A stretch of DNA of 20,900 bases from Deltaproteobacteria bacterium (GTDB lineage: Bacteria; Desulfobacterota; DSM-4660; Desulfatiglandales; HGW-15), in the NCBI GenBank assembly GCA_016926135.1, contig JAFGPH010000312.1, positions 1 through 20,900 on the forward strand. The letters run 5' to 3'. The notes beneath the pieces were generated by a model that saw only the letters and a program-made list of their open reading frames with translations, made no database searches and had not been told where the DNA came from. Both the position numbers and the translations under genes were made by a program. Positions 8,290-16,695 of this stretch are shown here, in pieces (position 1 is the stretch's first letter; each line of letters opens with the position of its first letter).

Positions 8290-9873
8290 TCAAGGGGAAC
8301 TTGTTCTATGCTTGAAAAGAAGCAGGCTGCATCGCTTGGCGGTCTCTGCGTCGATGGACTCCACCCATGTCGCCTCACCATGTTCCCACAGGAAGCCGGC
8401 TTCAAGCTGATACGTCCCGGACTGGAACAGTGAATTCAGAAAAGGGATGAGCACGGTGGGAGACCTCGGGCTGCTGAACCAGGAGTAAGGGCTGTTGGTC
8501 AGGACGATGACCTTGGGAGGCCGGGCCTGGATCGCCTGGAGGGTTTCCCTTTGATACTTTTCGGCGTAGGGTGAGGGAAGCATGAGGGGGTACATGATCA
8601 CGAACCTGGTTGGGCTCTTCCGCTTCGCGTAGTAGAGGATCTGGGGCTCGGATCCTGCTACGAAGACGAGGTCCTCGGGGCGGGTCATGGCTGCGACGCG
8701 CCCGGCCACGAAGGGTGATTCCTGGAAGGGCGTCTCACGCCCATAGGTCCGAAGGGAGAGTTCGAGGGGCGACATGATGAACTGGTGCCGTACGGGCCAG
8801 CAGAGAAGCAGGTCCACGAGAAGGACCGTGACCACAGCGAAGAGCGTCCTCTCAGCGGGAGGTCTCTTTTCGGCTGCCTGGAGCAGGCTCACGATCGCCC
8901 CCGCGCCGATCAAGGCCCAGAAGGGCAGGATCATGAGGTAGTAATGGCCGTTGGGGTCCTTGTAGGCCGAAACAACGGCCAGGAGAAATAGACACAGGTG
9001 AAACCACCATCGGCCCGGCCTTCGAATCACAAACCACAGAAGAAGCAGGAAGAGCACCCACCAGAACCGGATCAATATTTTTATCTTCCGGAGGAAGTAC
9101 TCGGGACCCCAGGTGAGGGCTTCGGCATAGGCTCGGTTGAAGGTCACACAGCTCTCCCAGAGGTCATCCAAAGCCCCCTGAAGCAGAAAATGGAGCAAGG
9201 TCACGCCGGTTACAGCCACGGCACCGGCTAGGGCAAAGAGCAGTCTCTTGAGGGTTCCCGCGGCCTTGGGGTCGGATCTCCGGCTTTCCCAGGCCCAGAC
9301 GCCGAAAATGAAAAGCAGAACCGGCAAGACGATGGGCTTATAGAGCAACGACAGGGTGGCGCAGGCACCGGCAGCAAACCACGTCCACCCGGATGCGCGA
9401 CGGCCGAAAAAGATGTAGATGGAAAGAGCGGCCATCATGGGGAGGATCATGAACTTCTCGGTGTTGGCGGCGAAAGGGAGTAGGTGTGGCAGGCACCACA
9501 TGGGCAGGAAAATCCACACGCTGATCCAGCCGGCCGTGGGTCCGTATTCCTTCCGAGCGATGAACCCCACGAGGATCGCGGTCAGAAGCACCGAGAACGA
9601 TCCCAGGAGCCTGGGGGGCCAGAAGGCCTGGTCCGAGAGAATCTGGGCGAGCCGGTACGTGTAAATGATCATGGGGGGTTTCTGCATGAAGGAGTCTCTG
9701 TAAGGCACGAGGCCCTCCTTCATGATCCAGGCGGCATAGGAGTACTCCCCCTCATCGCGTTCAAACGGTCCGTCAAGAGAATTCCATTGTGTCAGGGTGA
9801 ACAGGGTGAGAAGTCCCAGGACCTGGAGGATGGTTTTAAACCCCACCTTGGATTGAAAGACCTGCCTCGCCAT
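8290..9873 (-). CDS. Glycosyltransferase family 39-type membrane protein (PMT/ArnT-like)
   Basis: This 527-residue membrane protein has a first helix at about 13-30 followed by ERDEGEYSY (residues 38-46), the catalytic acidic loop of the PMT/ArnT class, and then LVPYRDSFMQKPP, which is typical of GT39 proteins. Roughly ten further hydrophobic segments follow, and then a periplasmic C-terminal domain from about residue 370. The family transfers sugars from undecaprenyl- or dolichyl-phosphate carriers. It begins 33 bp after the rfbC stop, with GGAAGGAAAG upstream of the ATG, and closes the rfbBAC unit, so it probably uses or decorates the same glycan. The substrate is not readable from sequence. 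Confidence 0.82.
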   Translation of the reverse strand: MARQVFQSKVGFKTILQVLGLLTLFTLTQWNSLDGPFERDEGEYSYAAWIMKEGLVPYRDSFMQKPPMIIYTYRLAQILSDQAFWPPRLLGSFSVLLTAILVGFIARKEYGPTAGWISVWIFLPMWCLPHLLPFAANTEKFMILPMMAALSIYIFFGRRASGWTWFAAGACATLSLLYKPIVLPVLLFIFGVWAWESRRSDPKAAGTLKRLLFALAGAVAVTGVTLLHFLLQGALDDLWESCVTFNRAYAEALTWGPEYFLRKIKILIRFWWVLFLLLLWFVIRRPGRWWFHLCLFLLAVVSAYKDPNGHYYLMILPFWALIGAGAIVSLLQAAEKRPPAERTLFAVVTVLLVDLLLCWPVRHQFIMSPLELSLRTYGRETPFQESPFVAGRVAAMTRPEDLVFVAGSEPQILYYAKRKSPTRFVIMYPLMLPSPYAEKYQRETLQAIQARPPKVIVLTNSPYSWFSSPRSPTVLIPFLNSLFQSGTYQLEAGFLWEHGEATWVESIDAETAKRCSLLLFKHRTSSP

Positions 9874-9906
9874 AGGGTGTGCTTTCCTTCCGTCAGAGAG
9901 GGATCT

Positions 9907-10449
9907 TCACTCCGGAAGCTCAGCCTCCCTAAGGAAGGGGGAGGACCTGTCTTTTTCGGAGAGGATCGGGTCCAGGGTTGGCCAGGGAATCGACAGGTCC
10001 GGATCATCCCACCGGATGCCCCGATCGAATCCCGGGGCGTAGAGATCCGAACATTTGTAAAAGACCTCCGCCTCCTCACTGAGCACGTAAAAGCCGTGGG
10101 CGAACTCCGGCGGGATGTAGACTCCCTTTTTTTCCCGGTCGGAGAGCACGATACTTGCCCATCTGCCGAAAGTGGGAGAATTCCTTCTTATGTCTACCGC
10201 AACGTCGAAGATTTCCCCCTGGAGGACCCAGACCAGTTTTGCCTGGGGTTTGCGGATCTGGTAATGCAGCCCCCGCAGGGTACCGCGGCACGACCGGGAT
10301 CGGTTATCCTGCACGAAGGTGTCGGCTATCCCGCCCTTGACGAATTTTTCCCGGTGGTACATTTCCGTGAAAAAGCCGCGGCCGTCCTGAAAGACCTGGG
10401 GCTCGATCACGACGATATCGGGGAGGGTGGGGGAGGGGGTGAACTTCAT
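9907..10449 (-). CDS. rfbC: dTDP-4-dehydrorhamnose 3,5-epimerase
   Basis: It epimerizes dTDP-4-keto-6-deoxyglucose at C3 and C5. The 180-residue length is normal for this cupin-fold family. Conserved blocks: DGRGFFTEMYH (22-32), QDNRSRS (47-53), TLRGLHYQ with catalytic H62, PPEFAHGFYVLSE (113-125) and the tyrosine at about 131 in VFYKCSDLYAP. The ATG is at 10449, four bases after the rfbA stop, with AAGGAG directly upstream that overlaps the stop, so translation is probably coupled to rfbA. Third gene of the rfbB-rfbA-rfbC unit. Confidence 0.95.
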   Translation of the reverse strand: MKFTPSPTLPDIVVIEPQVFQDGRGFFTEMYHREKFVKGGIADTFVQDNRSRSCRGTLRGLHYQIRKPQAKLVWVLQGEIFDVAVDIRRNSPTFGRWASIVLSDREKKGVYIPPEFAHGFYVLSEEAEVFYKCSDLYAPGFDRGIRWDDPDLSIPWPTLDPILSEKDRSSPFLREAELPE

Positions 10450-10453
10450 CTCC

Positions 10454-11374
10454 TTAGAACCCCTCTTCCCCTAGGAGCTTGGAGAGGTACTCGCCGTAGC
10501 TGCTGTTTTTCATGGTTTCGGCATGCTTCTGCAGTCTTTCCCTGGAGATGTAGCCCATGCGGTAAGCGATCTCCTCGAGACAGGCGATCTTGAGACCCTG
10601 GCGCTGTTCAATGGTCTGGATAAAGATGGTGGCCTGGGCAAAGGACTCATGGGTCCCTGTGTCCAGCCATGCTATGCCTCTCCCCAGCTTCTCCACGTTT
10701 AGCCGGCCCATCCTGAGGTAGGCCCGGTTGAGGTCTGTGATCTCGTACTCCCCCCTGGCGGAAGGTCTCAGATCGGCGGCGATATCCGATACGTGCCGAT
10801 CGTAGAAGTAGAGCCCCGTCACGGCCCAGTTGGAGAGGAAGGTCTTCGGCTTCTCCACGATGTCCGTCGGCTTTCCCTCTCTGTCGAACACGACCACGCC
10901 GTATCTTTCCGGATTGCTGACCCAGTAGCCGAAGATGGTCGCCCCCTCTTCGGAGCTTGCGGACCTCTTCAGGCTGTCGCTCATGCCGTCCCCGTAAAAG
11001 ATGTTGTCCCCCAGGATCAGGCAGCAGGGATGGCCGGCGATGAACTCCCTTCCGATGATGAAGGCCTGGGCCAGCCCCTCAGGCCGGGGCTGTTCCACGT
11101 AACGGAAGGAAATGCCCAGTTGCTCACCGCTGCCCAGAAGCTTCCGGAAGAGGGGCAAATCGGTGGGGGTGGAGATAATGAGGATTTCCCGGATCCCCGC
11201 CAGCAGGAGCACGGAAAGGGGGTAATAGATCATGGGTTTGTCATAGATGGGCAGCAGTTGTTTGGAAACGGTCTTGGTAACCGGATAGAGGCGGGTGGCA
11301 TAGCCGCCGGCCAGAACGATTCCCCTGGTTCCCTCCTCAAGACCGTGCGAGCCTGTTGCCGTATTGCTTTTCAT
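10454..11374 (-). CDS. rfbA: glucose-1-phosphate thymidylyltransferase
   Basis: It makes dTDP-glucose from dTTP and glucose 1-phosphate. The core begins [18 protein letters not shown] and continues [42 protein letters not shown] and WLDTGTHES, all standard RfbA blocks. The ATG at 11374 lies inside the 3' end of rfbB (38-base overlap) with AGGGA five bases upstream, giving 306 residues, about 15 more than usual at the N-terminus. No better start exists closer to the core, although a GAGGAGG lies just before it. The frame upstream of 11374 is rfbB read out of frame. Confidence 0.94.
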   Translation of the reverse strand: MKSNTATGSHGLEEGTRGIVLAGGYATRLYPVTKTVSKQLLPIYDKPMIYYPLSVLLLAGIREILIISTPTDLPLFRKLLGSGEQLGISFRYVEQPRPEGLAQAFIIGREFIAGHPCCLILGDNIFYGDGMSDSLKRSASSEEGATIFGYWVSNPERYGVVVFDREGKPTDIVEKPKTFLSNWAVTGLYFYDRHVSDIAADLRPSARGEYEITDLNRAYLRMGRLNVEKLGRGIAWLDTGTHESFAQATIFIQTIEQRQGLKIACLEEIAYRMGYISRERLQKHAETMKNSSYGEYLSKLLGEEGF

Positions 11375-12419
11375 AGTATTCCCTGTAGCTCCCGTCCAGA
11401 ACCTGTTCCACCCATAGGGTATTGTTGATGTACCAGTCAATGGTCCGTCGAATCCCTTCCTCGAAGGGGATCGAGGGCTCCCAGCCCAATTCCCTGCGGA
11501 TCTTCGATATGTCCAGGGCATACCTCCGATCGTGTCCCGGCCTGTCGAGCACAAAACGGATCAGGCGGGTTCGGGGACCTTCACGGTCGGGACCGATTTT
11601 GCGATCCAGCTCGTCGCAGATCAAACGGACGACCTCGCTGTTGCGCTTCTCGGCCCGGCCTCCAATATTGTAGCGCTCGCCGGGGGTGCCCTTTTCCAGT
11701 GCCGTCAGGAGGGCACTGCAGTGATCTTCCACGTAAAGCCAGTCGCGGACATTGCCACCGTCCCCGTAGACAGGGAGTTCCTGGCCGTTCCTCGCGTTGT
11801 GGATCATCAGGGGGATCAGTTTCTCAGGGAACTGATATGGCCCGTAATTGTTGGAGGAGTGGGTAATCACGGTCTGGAGACCATAGGTTTGAAAATAGGC
11901 CCTCACGAGGTGGTCCGAGGAGGCCTTGCTGGCTGAATACGGGCTGGAGGGGTCGTATGTGGATTTCTCCGTGAAGTGGCCTGAATCACCCAGCGACCCG
12001 AACACCTCGTCAGTGGAAACATGGAGGAACCTGTTTTCTCCCAGGTCTCCTTTGCCTTCCGCAACCCACCTGTTCCGGGCCGCCTCGAGAAGGGTGAAGG
12101 TGCCCAAAATATTGGTGCGTATGAACGCCTCAGGCCCCAGAATACTCCGGTCTACATGGGATTCGGCGGCGAAATGAACGACCCGGGCGATGTCAAACTT
12201 GTCGAAGAGGTCCCTGATCAGGGCTTTGTCACAGATATCCCCTTTGACGAACCGGTAGCGCTCCCCGTATGTCTTCTCCACATCGGCGAGATTGGTCAGG
12301 TTGCCGGCATAGGTTAATTTGTCGACGTTGATGACCCTGATGTCCTCTCTGGTTCCCAGGATGAACCGTACGAAATTGCTGCCGATGAAACCGCAACCCC
12401 CTGTGACCAGGACGTACAT
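11337..12419 (-). CDS. rfbB: dTDP-glucose 4,6-dehydratase
   Basis: It converts dTDP-glucose to dTDP-4-keto-6-deoxyglucose. The 360-residue extended SDR has GGCGFIG at residues 7-13, [10 protein letters not shown], the STDEVFG active-site block (T136, D137, E138), Y161/K165 in [12 protein letters not shown], and [17 protein letters not shown] 12419 is preceded by GAGGGA about seven bases upstream and begins directly at the first beta strand (MYVLVTGG); the frame upstream to 12503 runs into an intergenic palindrome and is not coding. It is the first gene of the dTDP-sugar unit and is divergent from the FHA gene. Confidence 0.95.
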   Translation of the reverse strand: MYVLVTGGCGFIGSNFVRFILGTREDIRVINVDKLTYAGNLTNLADVEKTYGERYRFVKGDICDKALIRDLFDKFDIARVVHFAAESHVDRSILGPEAFIRTNILGTFTLLEAARNRWVAEGKGDLGENRFLHVSTDEVFGSLGDSGHFTEKSTYDPSSPYSASKASSDHLVRAYFQTYGLQTVITHSSNNYGPYQFPEKLIPLMIHNARNGQELPVYGDGGNVRDWLYVEDHCSALLTALEKGTPGERYNIGGRAEKRNSEVVRLICDELDRKIGPDREGPRTRLIRFVLDRPGHDRRYALDISKIRRELGWEPSIPFEEGIRRTIDWYINNTLWVEQVLDGSYREYYEKQYGNRLARS

Positions 12420-12474
12420 GATGTTTCCCTCATGCAGGCCGTCGGCCGCAACAAAGAAGATGGATTTTTGCCGT

Positions 12475-12572
12475 GAAAATCCCCCCTGGCTCCCCTTTGC
12501 CAAGGGGGGGCCCTTTGTTCGCCCCTTTCTTCAGCTTCCCCCTTTTGTAAAGGGGGATCGAGGGAGATTTTC
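12475..12572. repeat. 98-bp palindromic intergenic element (MITE/REP-like)
   Basis: The left end GAAAATCCCCCC (12475) matches the reverse complement of the right end GAGGGAGATTTTC (to 12572), and each half carries a small hairpin: CCCCTTTGCCAAGGGG on the left and CCCCCTTTTGTAAAGGGGG on the right. The whole forms an imperfect long inverted repeat in the region upstream of rfbB. Similar C-run/G-run palindromes are familiar to me as dispersed elements in deltaproteobacterial genomes. No transposase is present. Confidence 0.6.
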
Positions 12573-12695
12573 ATGCGCGGGGGCGACAAATTTTCACTGT
12601 CATAGGCGTTTACGAAGCCGTCAAGTTTGAAACCCTCTGATTATAGGGACAACCCTGCCCGGATGTCAATCTCACGGAGGCCCTGATCCTTCAGG

Positions 12696-12724
12696 TTGAC
12701 TCTTCTCGCGGAAAGGGCTATATT
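12696..12724 (+). promoter_or_regulatory. Sigma-70-type promoter of the FHA-MBL operon
   Basis: TTGACT at 12696-12701 and TATATT at 12719-12724 are separated by exactly 17 bases on the plus strand. Transcription would begin near 12731. That leaves a leader of about 90 bases to the ATG at 12821, or about 12 bases to the in-frame ATG at 12743. Confidence 0.6.
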
Positions 12725-12820
12725 CGGCGCAACTCTAACAGGATGCCTCCGTCTGAGTTCGAATCCCATCCCCTTCGCGCATCCCAAGGGCTGCTCGCAG
12801 GTCGAGAAATAAGATTCGCC

Positions 12821-13261
12821 ATGGGTAAAAGCAGCGACAAAACCACCACATTCGGTAACCGCGACAAGTCCTCGTTTGAAGAAGAGGATTACGGTTACTC
12901 CACCACCGTCGAAATCTCTCGAAGTACCTTTGTGGGGGAAGTGCATCTCAAGCAGCGTGCCTACCTGGAGGTGGTCGCCCCCGATGAGAGCAGCCGGGCA
13001 TACGAACTGGAAGAAGGGGAAGTGCTGGTAGGCAGGAGCTCGGAATGCGGCATCCAGGTTTTGGTGGAGAATGTCTCCCGGAAACACGCCCGCATCTTCT
13101 ACAGAAATGACGAATACCACATCGAAGATCTGGACAGCACGAACGGCACCTATGTCAACGGAATACGGGTGGTCAAGTGTGCCTTGCGGAACAGCGACCA
13201 CATCGAGATTGGCGGTGTGAAGATCATTTTCAATGAAGAGAAGGGCTTCCAAAAGACGTGA
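12821..13261 (+). CDS. FHA-domain protein, GarA/OdhI-like
   Basis: FHA domains bind phosphothreonine peptides. With the ATG at 12821 the protein has 146 residues. The FHA fold covers about 47-138 with GR (71-72), SRKHA (86-90) and STNGTYVNG (106-114), the phosphopeptide-binding loops. Ahead of it is a flexible, acidic, threonine-rich tail with TTT (8-10) and YSTTVEIS (26-33). This resembles mycobacterial GarA, whose N-terminal ETTS threonines are phosphorylated and then bind their own FHA domain. An in-frame ATG at 12743 would add 26 residues; I prefer 12821 because the added residues look non-coding, but neither start has a good ribosome site. The stop overlaps the ATG of the next gene (TGATG), so the two are translationally coupled. 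Confidence 0.85.
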   Translation: MGKSSDKTTTFGNRDKSSFEEEDYGYSTTVEISRSTFVGEVHLKQRAYLEVVAPDESSRAYELEEGEVLVGRSSECGIQVLVENVSRKHARIFYRNDEYHIEDLDSTNGTYVNGIRVVKCALRNSDHIEIGGVKIIFNEEKGFQKT

Positions 13262-14157
13262 TGCCTGTCGATGATATCAAAGCCTACGTGACCTTCTGGG
13301 GAACACGTGGTTCCATTTCCACGCCGGGGCGATCCACCGAGAAGTACGGAGGCAACACCCCCTGCGTTTCCGTCCGCTGCCAGGAGACGACGATTATTCT
13401 GGATGCGGGTACCGGGATCCGCAATCTGGGCATCGAACTCATGGATGAGCTCTCCCATAATGAGGAGAAGCCCCCCGTCCACCTTTTCCTCAGCCACACC
13501 CATTGGGACCATATACAGGGCCTTCCCTTTTTCAACCCGGCCTACATCAAGGATGTGAATCTCACCATCTATGGCAGCCCCAAAAAGGAACGTTTTCTCG
13601 CCTCCATCCTGAAGGGCCAGATGGATTCCGACTATTTTCCCGTTTCCATGGCGGAATTCGCCGCTGAAATCCGCATCCAGGAGATTTCCGAGAACGTGAT
13701 CCGCCTGGGACCGATCATCGTGGACTGGCAGGAGCAGGTCACCCATCCCGGAGGTTCCGTGCGCTACCGGCTGGGCATTGACCAGAAGAAGGTGGTGTAT
13801 GCCACGGACGTGGAGCTGGACGCCATGTTTTCCCCCGGGGGCGAAAAAGCCGAACGGGAAGATCTGAGGGAGAGCTACCTGGATTTCATTCGCGATGCGG
13901 ATCTGCTCATTGCGGACGGGCAGTACACCGAGGAGGAGTATCCCCACAAGGTGGGATGGGGGCATTCGTCCATTCCCGTGGTGCTCGAGGTGGCAGCCCG
14001 TTCCCGGGTGAAACGATTGGCGGTTTTTCACCACGACCCCCAGCATTCGGACAAATTCCTGGATGACTTGTGGGCCCGGAATAGGTTCAGGTACTGGTCC
14101 CAGGAGCAGCGCGTGGAGGTGTTCTGGGCAAGGGAAGGCCTGACGCTCGCTATCTAG
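13261..14157 (+). CDS. Metallo-beta-lactamase-fold hydrolase
   Basis: This 298-residue protein has the MBL metal motif HTHWDH (H79, H81, D83, H84), a third metal block near VTHPGG, a bridging aspartate in VVYATDVEL and a late HHDPQHS. The N-terminal FWGTRGSISTPG and YGGNTPCV mark the cyclic-nucleotide-phosphodiesterase-like branch of MBL proteins, which includes phosphodiesterases and RNase Z-like enzymes. The ATG at 13261 shares one base with the FHA stop. Coupling to an FHA protein suggests a signalling role, perhaps turnover of a nucleotide messenger; the substrate is not determined by the sequence. Confidence 0.85.
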   Translation: MPVDDIKAYVTFWGTRGSISTPGRSTEKYGGNTPCVSVRCQETTIILDAGTGIRNLGIELMDELSHNEEKPPVHLFLSHTHWDHIQGLPFFNPAYIKDVNLTIYGSPKKERFLASILKGQMDSDYFPVSMAEFAAEIRIQEISENVIRLGPIIVDWQEQVTHPGGSVRYRLGIDQKKVVYATDVELDAMFSPGGEKAEREDLRESYLDFIRDADLLIADGQYTEEEYPHKVGWGHSSIPVVLEVAARSRVKRLAVFHHDPQHSDKFLDDLWARNRFRYWSQEQRVEVFWAREGLTLAI

Positions 14158-14495
14158 TCTCGTTCTGCGGATAATCCCATCCGATGCACGATCCTGACAT
14201 TCGTTAGGAGAAACACTCTCATTGTGGTTGGGAGAACAGGTCCTTAGTGTCGTGTAACAGAAATACCTGTGCAAATTTCAGGTGATCGAGAGACCACCCC
14301 TTGGGCGGCCCTTGGGCGGCGGACGGTTCCATAGGTGGCCTTAGAATATATTAAGGTATTTCTGTTACACGACATTAGCGTGCCGTGAGGACATCCCGCA
14401 CTGTTGTCCATCGCATGCCTGGGTAGCGCTCATTGTCGAGCGGCTCGAGTTTCGCACGTCCGCTGAACATAGTTATCCATGCACAAACTCCCTTC
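14158..14495. other. Intergenic region with MITE, no supported gene
   Basis: This gap between the MBL gene and the convergent MFS gene is mostly taken by the MITE at 14244-14378. A minus-strand frame ending in the duplicated TTAG encodes a short peptide (MFSGRAKLEPLDNERYPGM and on), perhaps a gene remnant, but there is nothing to confirm it. I see no strong terminator after either gene. Confidence 0.45.
14244..14378. mobile_element. 127-bp MITE with perfect 21-bp inverted repeats and TTAG target duplication
   Basis: The left repeat at 14248-14268 begins TGTCGTGTAACAG and ends AATACCT. The right repeat at 14354-14374 is its exact reverse complement. TTAG directly flanks both ends (14244-14247 and 14375-14378), a 4-bp target site duplication. 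The 85-bp interior has no coding capacity and includes two CCTTGGGCGG copies. TTAG fits the YTAR target of IS5-subgroup and IS701-like elements, so it is probably a non-autonomous derivative moved by such a transposase; the exact family is an inference. Confidence 0.88.
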
Positions 14496-15983
14496 TCAGG
14501 CGAAGAGTGAATTGTGAACACCCGGCTCATCCAATCCAATCTTTTCCAGATTGACCCCTGTTGTCTCGATGCGAAAGACCCAGGTGACCAAGGCACCCAG
14601 CAGCGATGTCCCCACGAGGCCGTACAAAAGCGCCTCCGTGCCAATGCTTCGCAGCAGCAGGGGAAAAAGAAAGGCCGTCAGGACCGCACCGATCTTGGCA
14701 AAGGATGCGGCAAAACCGGCGCCCTTCCCGCGAACATGCGTGGGGAACACCTCTCCGGCGATCAGATAGGTCATGGCATTGGGTCCCAGGTTGGTCATGA
14801 AGCTGAAGAGCATGAACCCGGCAAAGATGAAGAACAGTCTCGTACCCGCCTCGGCGCCGACCGACAGGGAGGCAAGAAAGAGACCGGCGGCACAGCCGAC
14901 AAAACCGAGCACCTGCAACCGTATCCGCCCCACCCTGTCGGCGAGCAGAACGGCGCACACAATGCCGACCAACAGAAGGACGTCTATGAAAGCCGCCCCC
15001 TTTGCCGCAAGCATATCGGTATGGATGAGGCTGGCAATGTTATGGACGTGGGCGGTCTCGGTGCCGATAACAGAGGCGAGGATGGTCGGCGTGAAGATGC
15101 CGATACCGTAAGTCCCCAGATCCTGGAGAAACCAGGGAACGGAGGCAAAAACGGTCGCCCGGACAAACCGCCGCGAGAAGAGCAGGCCGAAGCCCCCCGC
15201 CACAGCATGTTCGCCCTTCGCCGAACGCTTATCCGACGATGAAGCCGCCAGCTTGACCCTCTGTGGATACGGAGGACGCCGGGCAAGGAGCCGTTCCAGC
15301 TCCCGCTCCGCCTCGTCGGTCCTGCCTCGGGAAACCAGCCAGTGCCCGCTGTCGGGGATATGGCAACGCGCGAAGACAACCAGGATTGCGGGAATGACCC
15401 CGGTGGCGTACATCCAGCGCCATGCGCCGATATCGGGATTTTCGTACAGGATCAGGTATCCCACTCCCGTCCCGACCAGGGCCCCGACCGCCTGGAACCC
15501 GAAGGCGCTCAGAACCAGTTTCCCCCGTGCGACGCTGGGAATACTCTCTGAGATCACCATGTGGGCCGTGGGATAGTCACAACCCAGAGACGCCCCCATG
15601 ATAAAAAGAAAAACGAGAAGCCATGGGTAATCGGGACTGAAAACCAGCAGCAGCAGACTGAGTGCAAAGAGGATCATTTCGACGATGAACATCCGCTTCC
15701 TGCCAACACGGTCGGAGAGTCCTCCCAGGGCGGTGGCGCCTATGAGGATCCCGAAGAGCGGCGCCGCCCCCACGGCCCCTTTCTCCATGGCATCCAGATG
15801 AAACTCCTCCACGATCAGTGGAAGGGCCACACCGGTCATGAAGACCATCAGGCCTTCAAAAAACTTTCCTGCCGTGGCCAGTGTCCAGATCCACCACTGC
15901 ATGGTCGTCATGGGGGCGGAGGAAACGCTCGTTCCGTCCCGCCAGATCGGGGTTTCGTCGATGTATTCCTGGACGGTTTTCAT
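14496..15983 (-). CDS. MFS transporter (sugar/organic-acid porter type)
   Basis: This 495-residue protein has about 12 membrane helices in two halves joined by a charged central loop (about residues 225-265). The signature LGGLSDRVGRKRM follows helix 2, and a related LADRVGRIRL is at the matching place of the second half. GEVFPTHVRGKGAG is typical of the sugar-porter/SV2-like MFS branch. It has a soluble N-terminal stretch of about 25 residues. It starts 31 bp after the HD-domain gene on the same strand, so the two may be cotranscribed. The upstream GGGGCCGGC is a poor ribosome site. The transported substrate is unknown. Confidence 0.85.
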   Translation of the reverse strand: MKTVQEYIDETPIWRDGTSVSSAPMTTMQWWIWTLATAGKFFEGLMVFMTGVALPLIVEEFHLDAMEKGAVGAAPLFGILIGATALGGLSDRVGRKRMFIVEMILFALSLLLLVFSPDYPWLLVFLFIMGASLGCDYPTAHMVISESIPSVARGKLVLSAFGFQAVGALVGTGVGYLILYENPDIGAWRWMYATGVIPAILVVFARCHIPDSGHWLVSRGRTDEAERELERLLARRPPYPQRVKLAASSSDKRSAKGEHAVAGGFGLLFSRRFVRATVFASVPWFLQDLGTYGIGIFTPTILASVIGTETAHVHNIASLIHTDMLAAKGAAFIDVLLLVGIVCAVLLADRVGRIRLQVLGFVGCAAGLFLASLSVGAEAGTRLFFIFAGFMLFSFMTNLGPNAMTYLIAGEVFPTHVRGKGAGFAASFAKIGAVLTAFLFPLLLRSIGTEALLYGLVGTSLLGALVTWVFRIETTGVNLEKIGLDEPGVHNSLFA

Positions 15984-16014
15984 GCCGGCCCCGGAATCGA
16001 TGCAGGGTTTCGTC

Positions 16015-16488
16015 TCAAAGCTCCATCTCGATCAATAAGGATTTGAGCCGCCTTTGATGCTCTGCTTTTCTCAGCGGGATGCCATACTGGTAGCAGTCCA
16101 GAACATCTGCATCCTTTACCGCCTCATCCAACGGGGTTCCCACCGCTCCTTTGTTGCTATGGTTTTTTGCCGCCACAGCGATCAGGTCGATTTCGTCCGC
16201 GTCAAGATAGTCGCACTCTGCCAAGAAGACCTTCAATGGTTCAAACCCCGCAGCAGCGTGGTTGTCTTGCTTTCCGGTCACGATTCTTCCATAGTCGTGC
16301 ACGGAACAGGCCAGCACGGCCAGTTCAGCATCGACCTTACGTTTCTGGGCGAGAAAGTAGCCGTTCCTGGCGCAGCCTACCATGTGAATCCTTTCCCAGT
16401 CCAAGGACGTATCTCGCTCGATGCCTTCCCGTTCGAGCTTGGCAATCTTCTCCATCAGTCTTCGCTGTATCCTGTAGGCTCGTTTCAT
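16015..16488 (-). CDS. Small HD-domain protein
   Basis: This 157-residue protein has the HD pattern H35 ... H64-D65 (SVHDYG) ... H110 (KNHSNKG) ... D126/D128 (KDADVLDCY), the four metal-binding positions of HD phosphohydrolases. The ATG at 16488 has GGGAGG about seven bases upstream, which decides it over in-frame ATGs at 16503 and 16524. It precedes the MFS gene by 31 bp. Similar small HD proteins are putative nucleotide phosphohydrolases; no substrate can be assigned. Confidence 0.78.
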   Translation of the reverse strand: MKRAYRIQRRLMEKIAKLEREGIERDTSLDWERIHMVGCARNGYFLAQKRKVDAELAVLACSVHDYGRIVTGKQDNHAAAGFEPLKVFLAECDYLDADEIDLIAVAAKNHSNKGAVGTPLDEAVKDADVLDCYQYGIPLRKAEHQRRLKSLLIEMEL

Positions 16489-16651
16489 CCGAGATCCTCC
16501 CATGCTGCCTCTCTGATCACTCATTTTGCGGCATGATAACACGATGAGGAATCGAATATCAAACGGTTGGAAGGGGAAGAAGGAACTCAGGCGAGTCCCG
16601 CCATCTTGTCCTCCATAGCTTTCAGCGGCGGCGGAAGCCTCGGCGACGGCG

Positions 16652-16695
16652 GATGGTGTGGGGAGGGGGAGTTCAAGCCTCCCCTTTACCCGATT
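16652..16695 (-). repeat. Copy 1 of a 44-bp repeat overlapping the vapC stop
   Basis: It matches 17535-17578 at 38 of 44 positions with no gaps. On the minus strand it supplies the last codons and the stop of the PIN-domain gene (SGKGEA then stop). The other copy does the same for the membrane-protein cassette (SGKDEL then stop). The shared words are AATCGGGTAAAG and CCCCTCCCCACACCATC. Confidence 0.7.

Noticed and set aside
12755..12785. tRNA-like T-loop sequence GTTCGAATCCC upstream of the FHA gene
   Set aside because: The flanking bases do not form a five-pair T-stem and no anticodon or D arm precedes it.
12641..14274. Two long minus-strand frames opposite the FHA and MBL genes
   Set aside because: Antisense shadows; the plus-strand products carry complete FHA and MBL motifs.
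14375..14644. Minus-strand 89-codon frame ending at the MITE
   Set aside because: Most of it overlaps the MFS gene in another frame; the short downstream peptide is too small to support.
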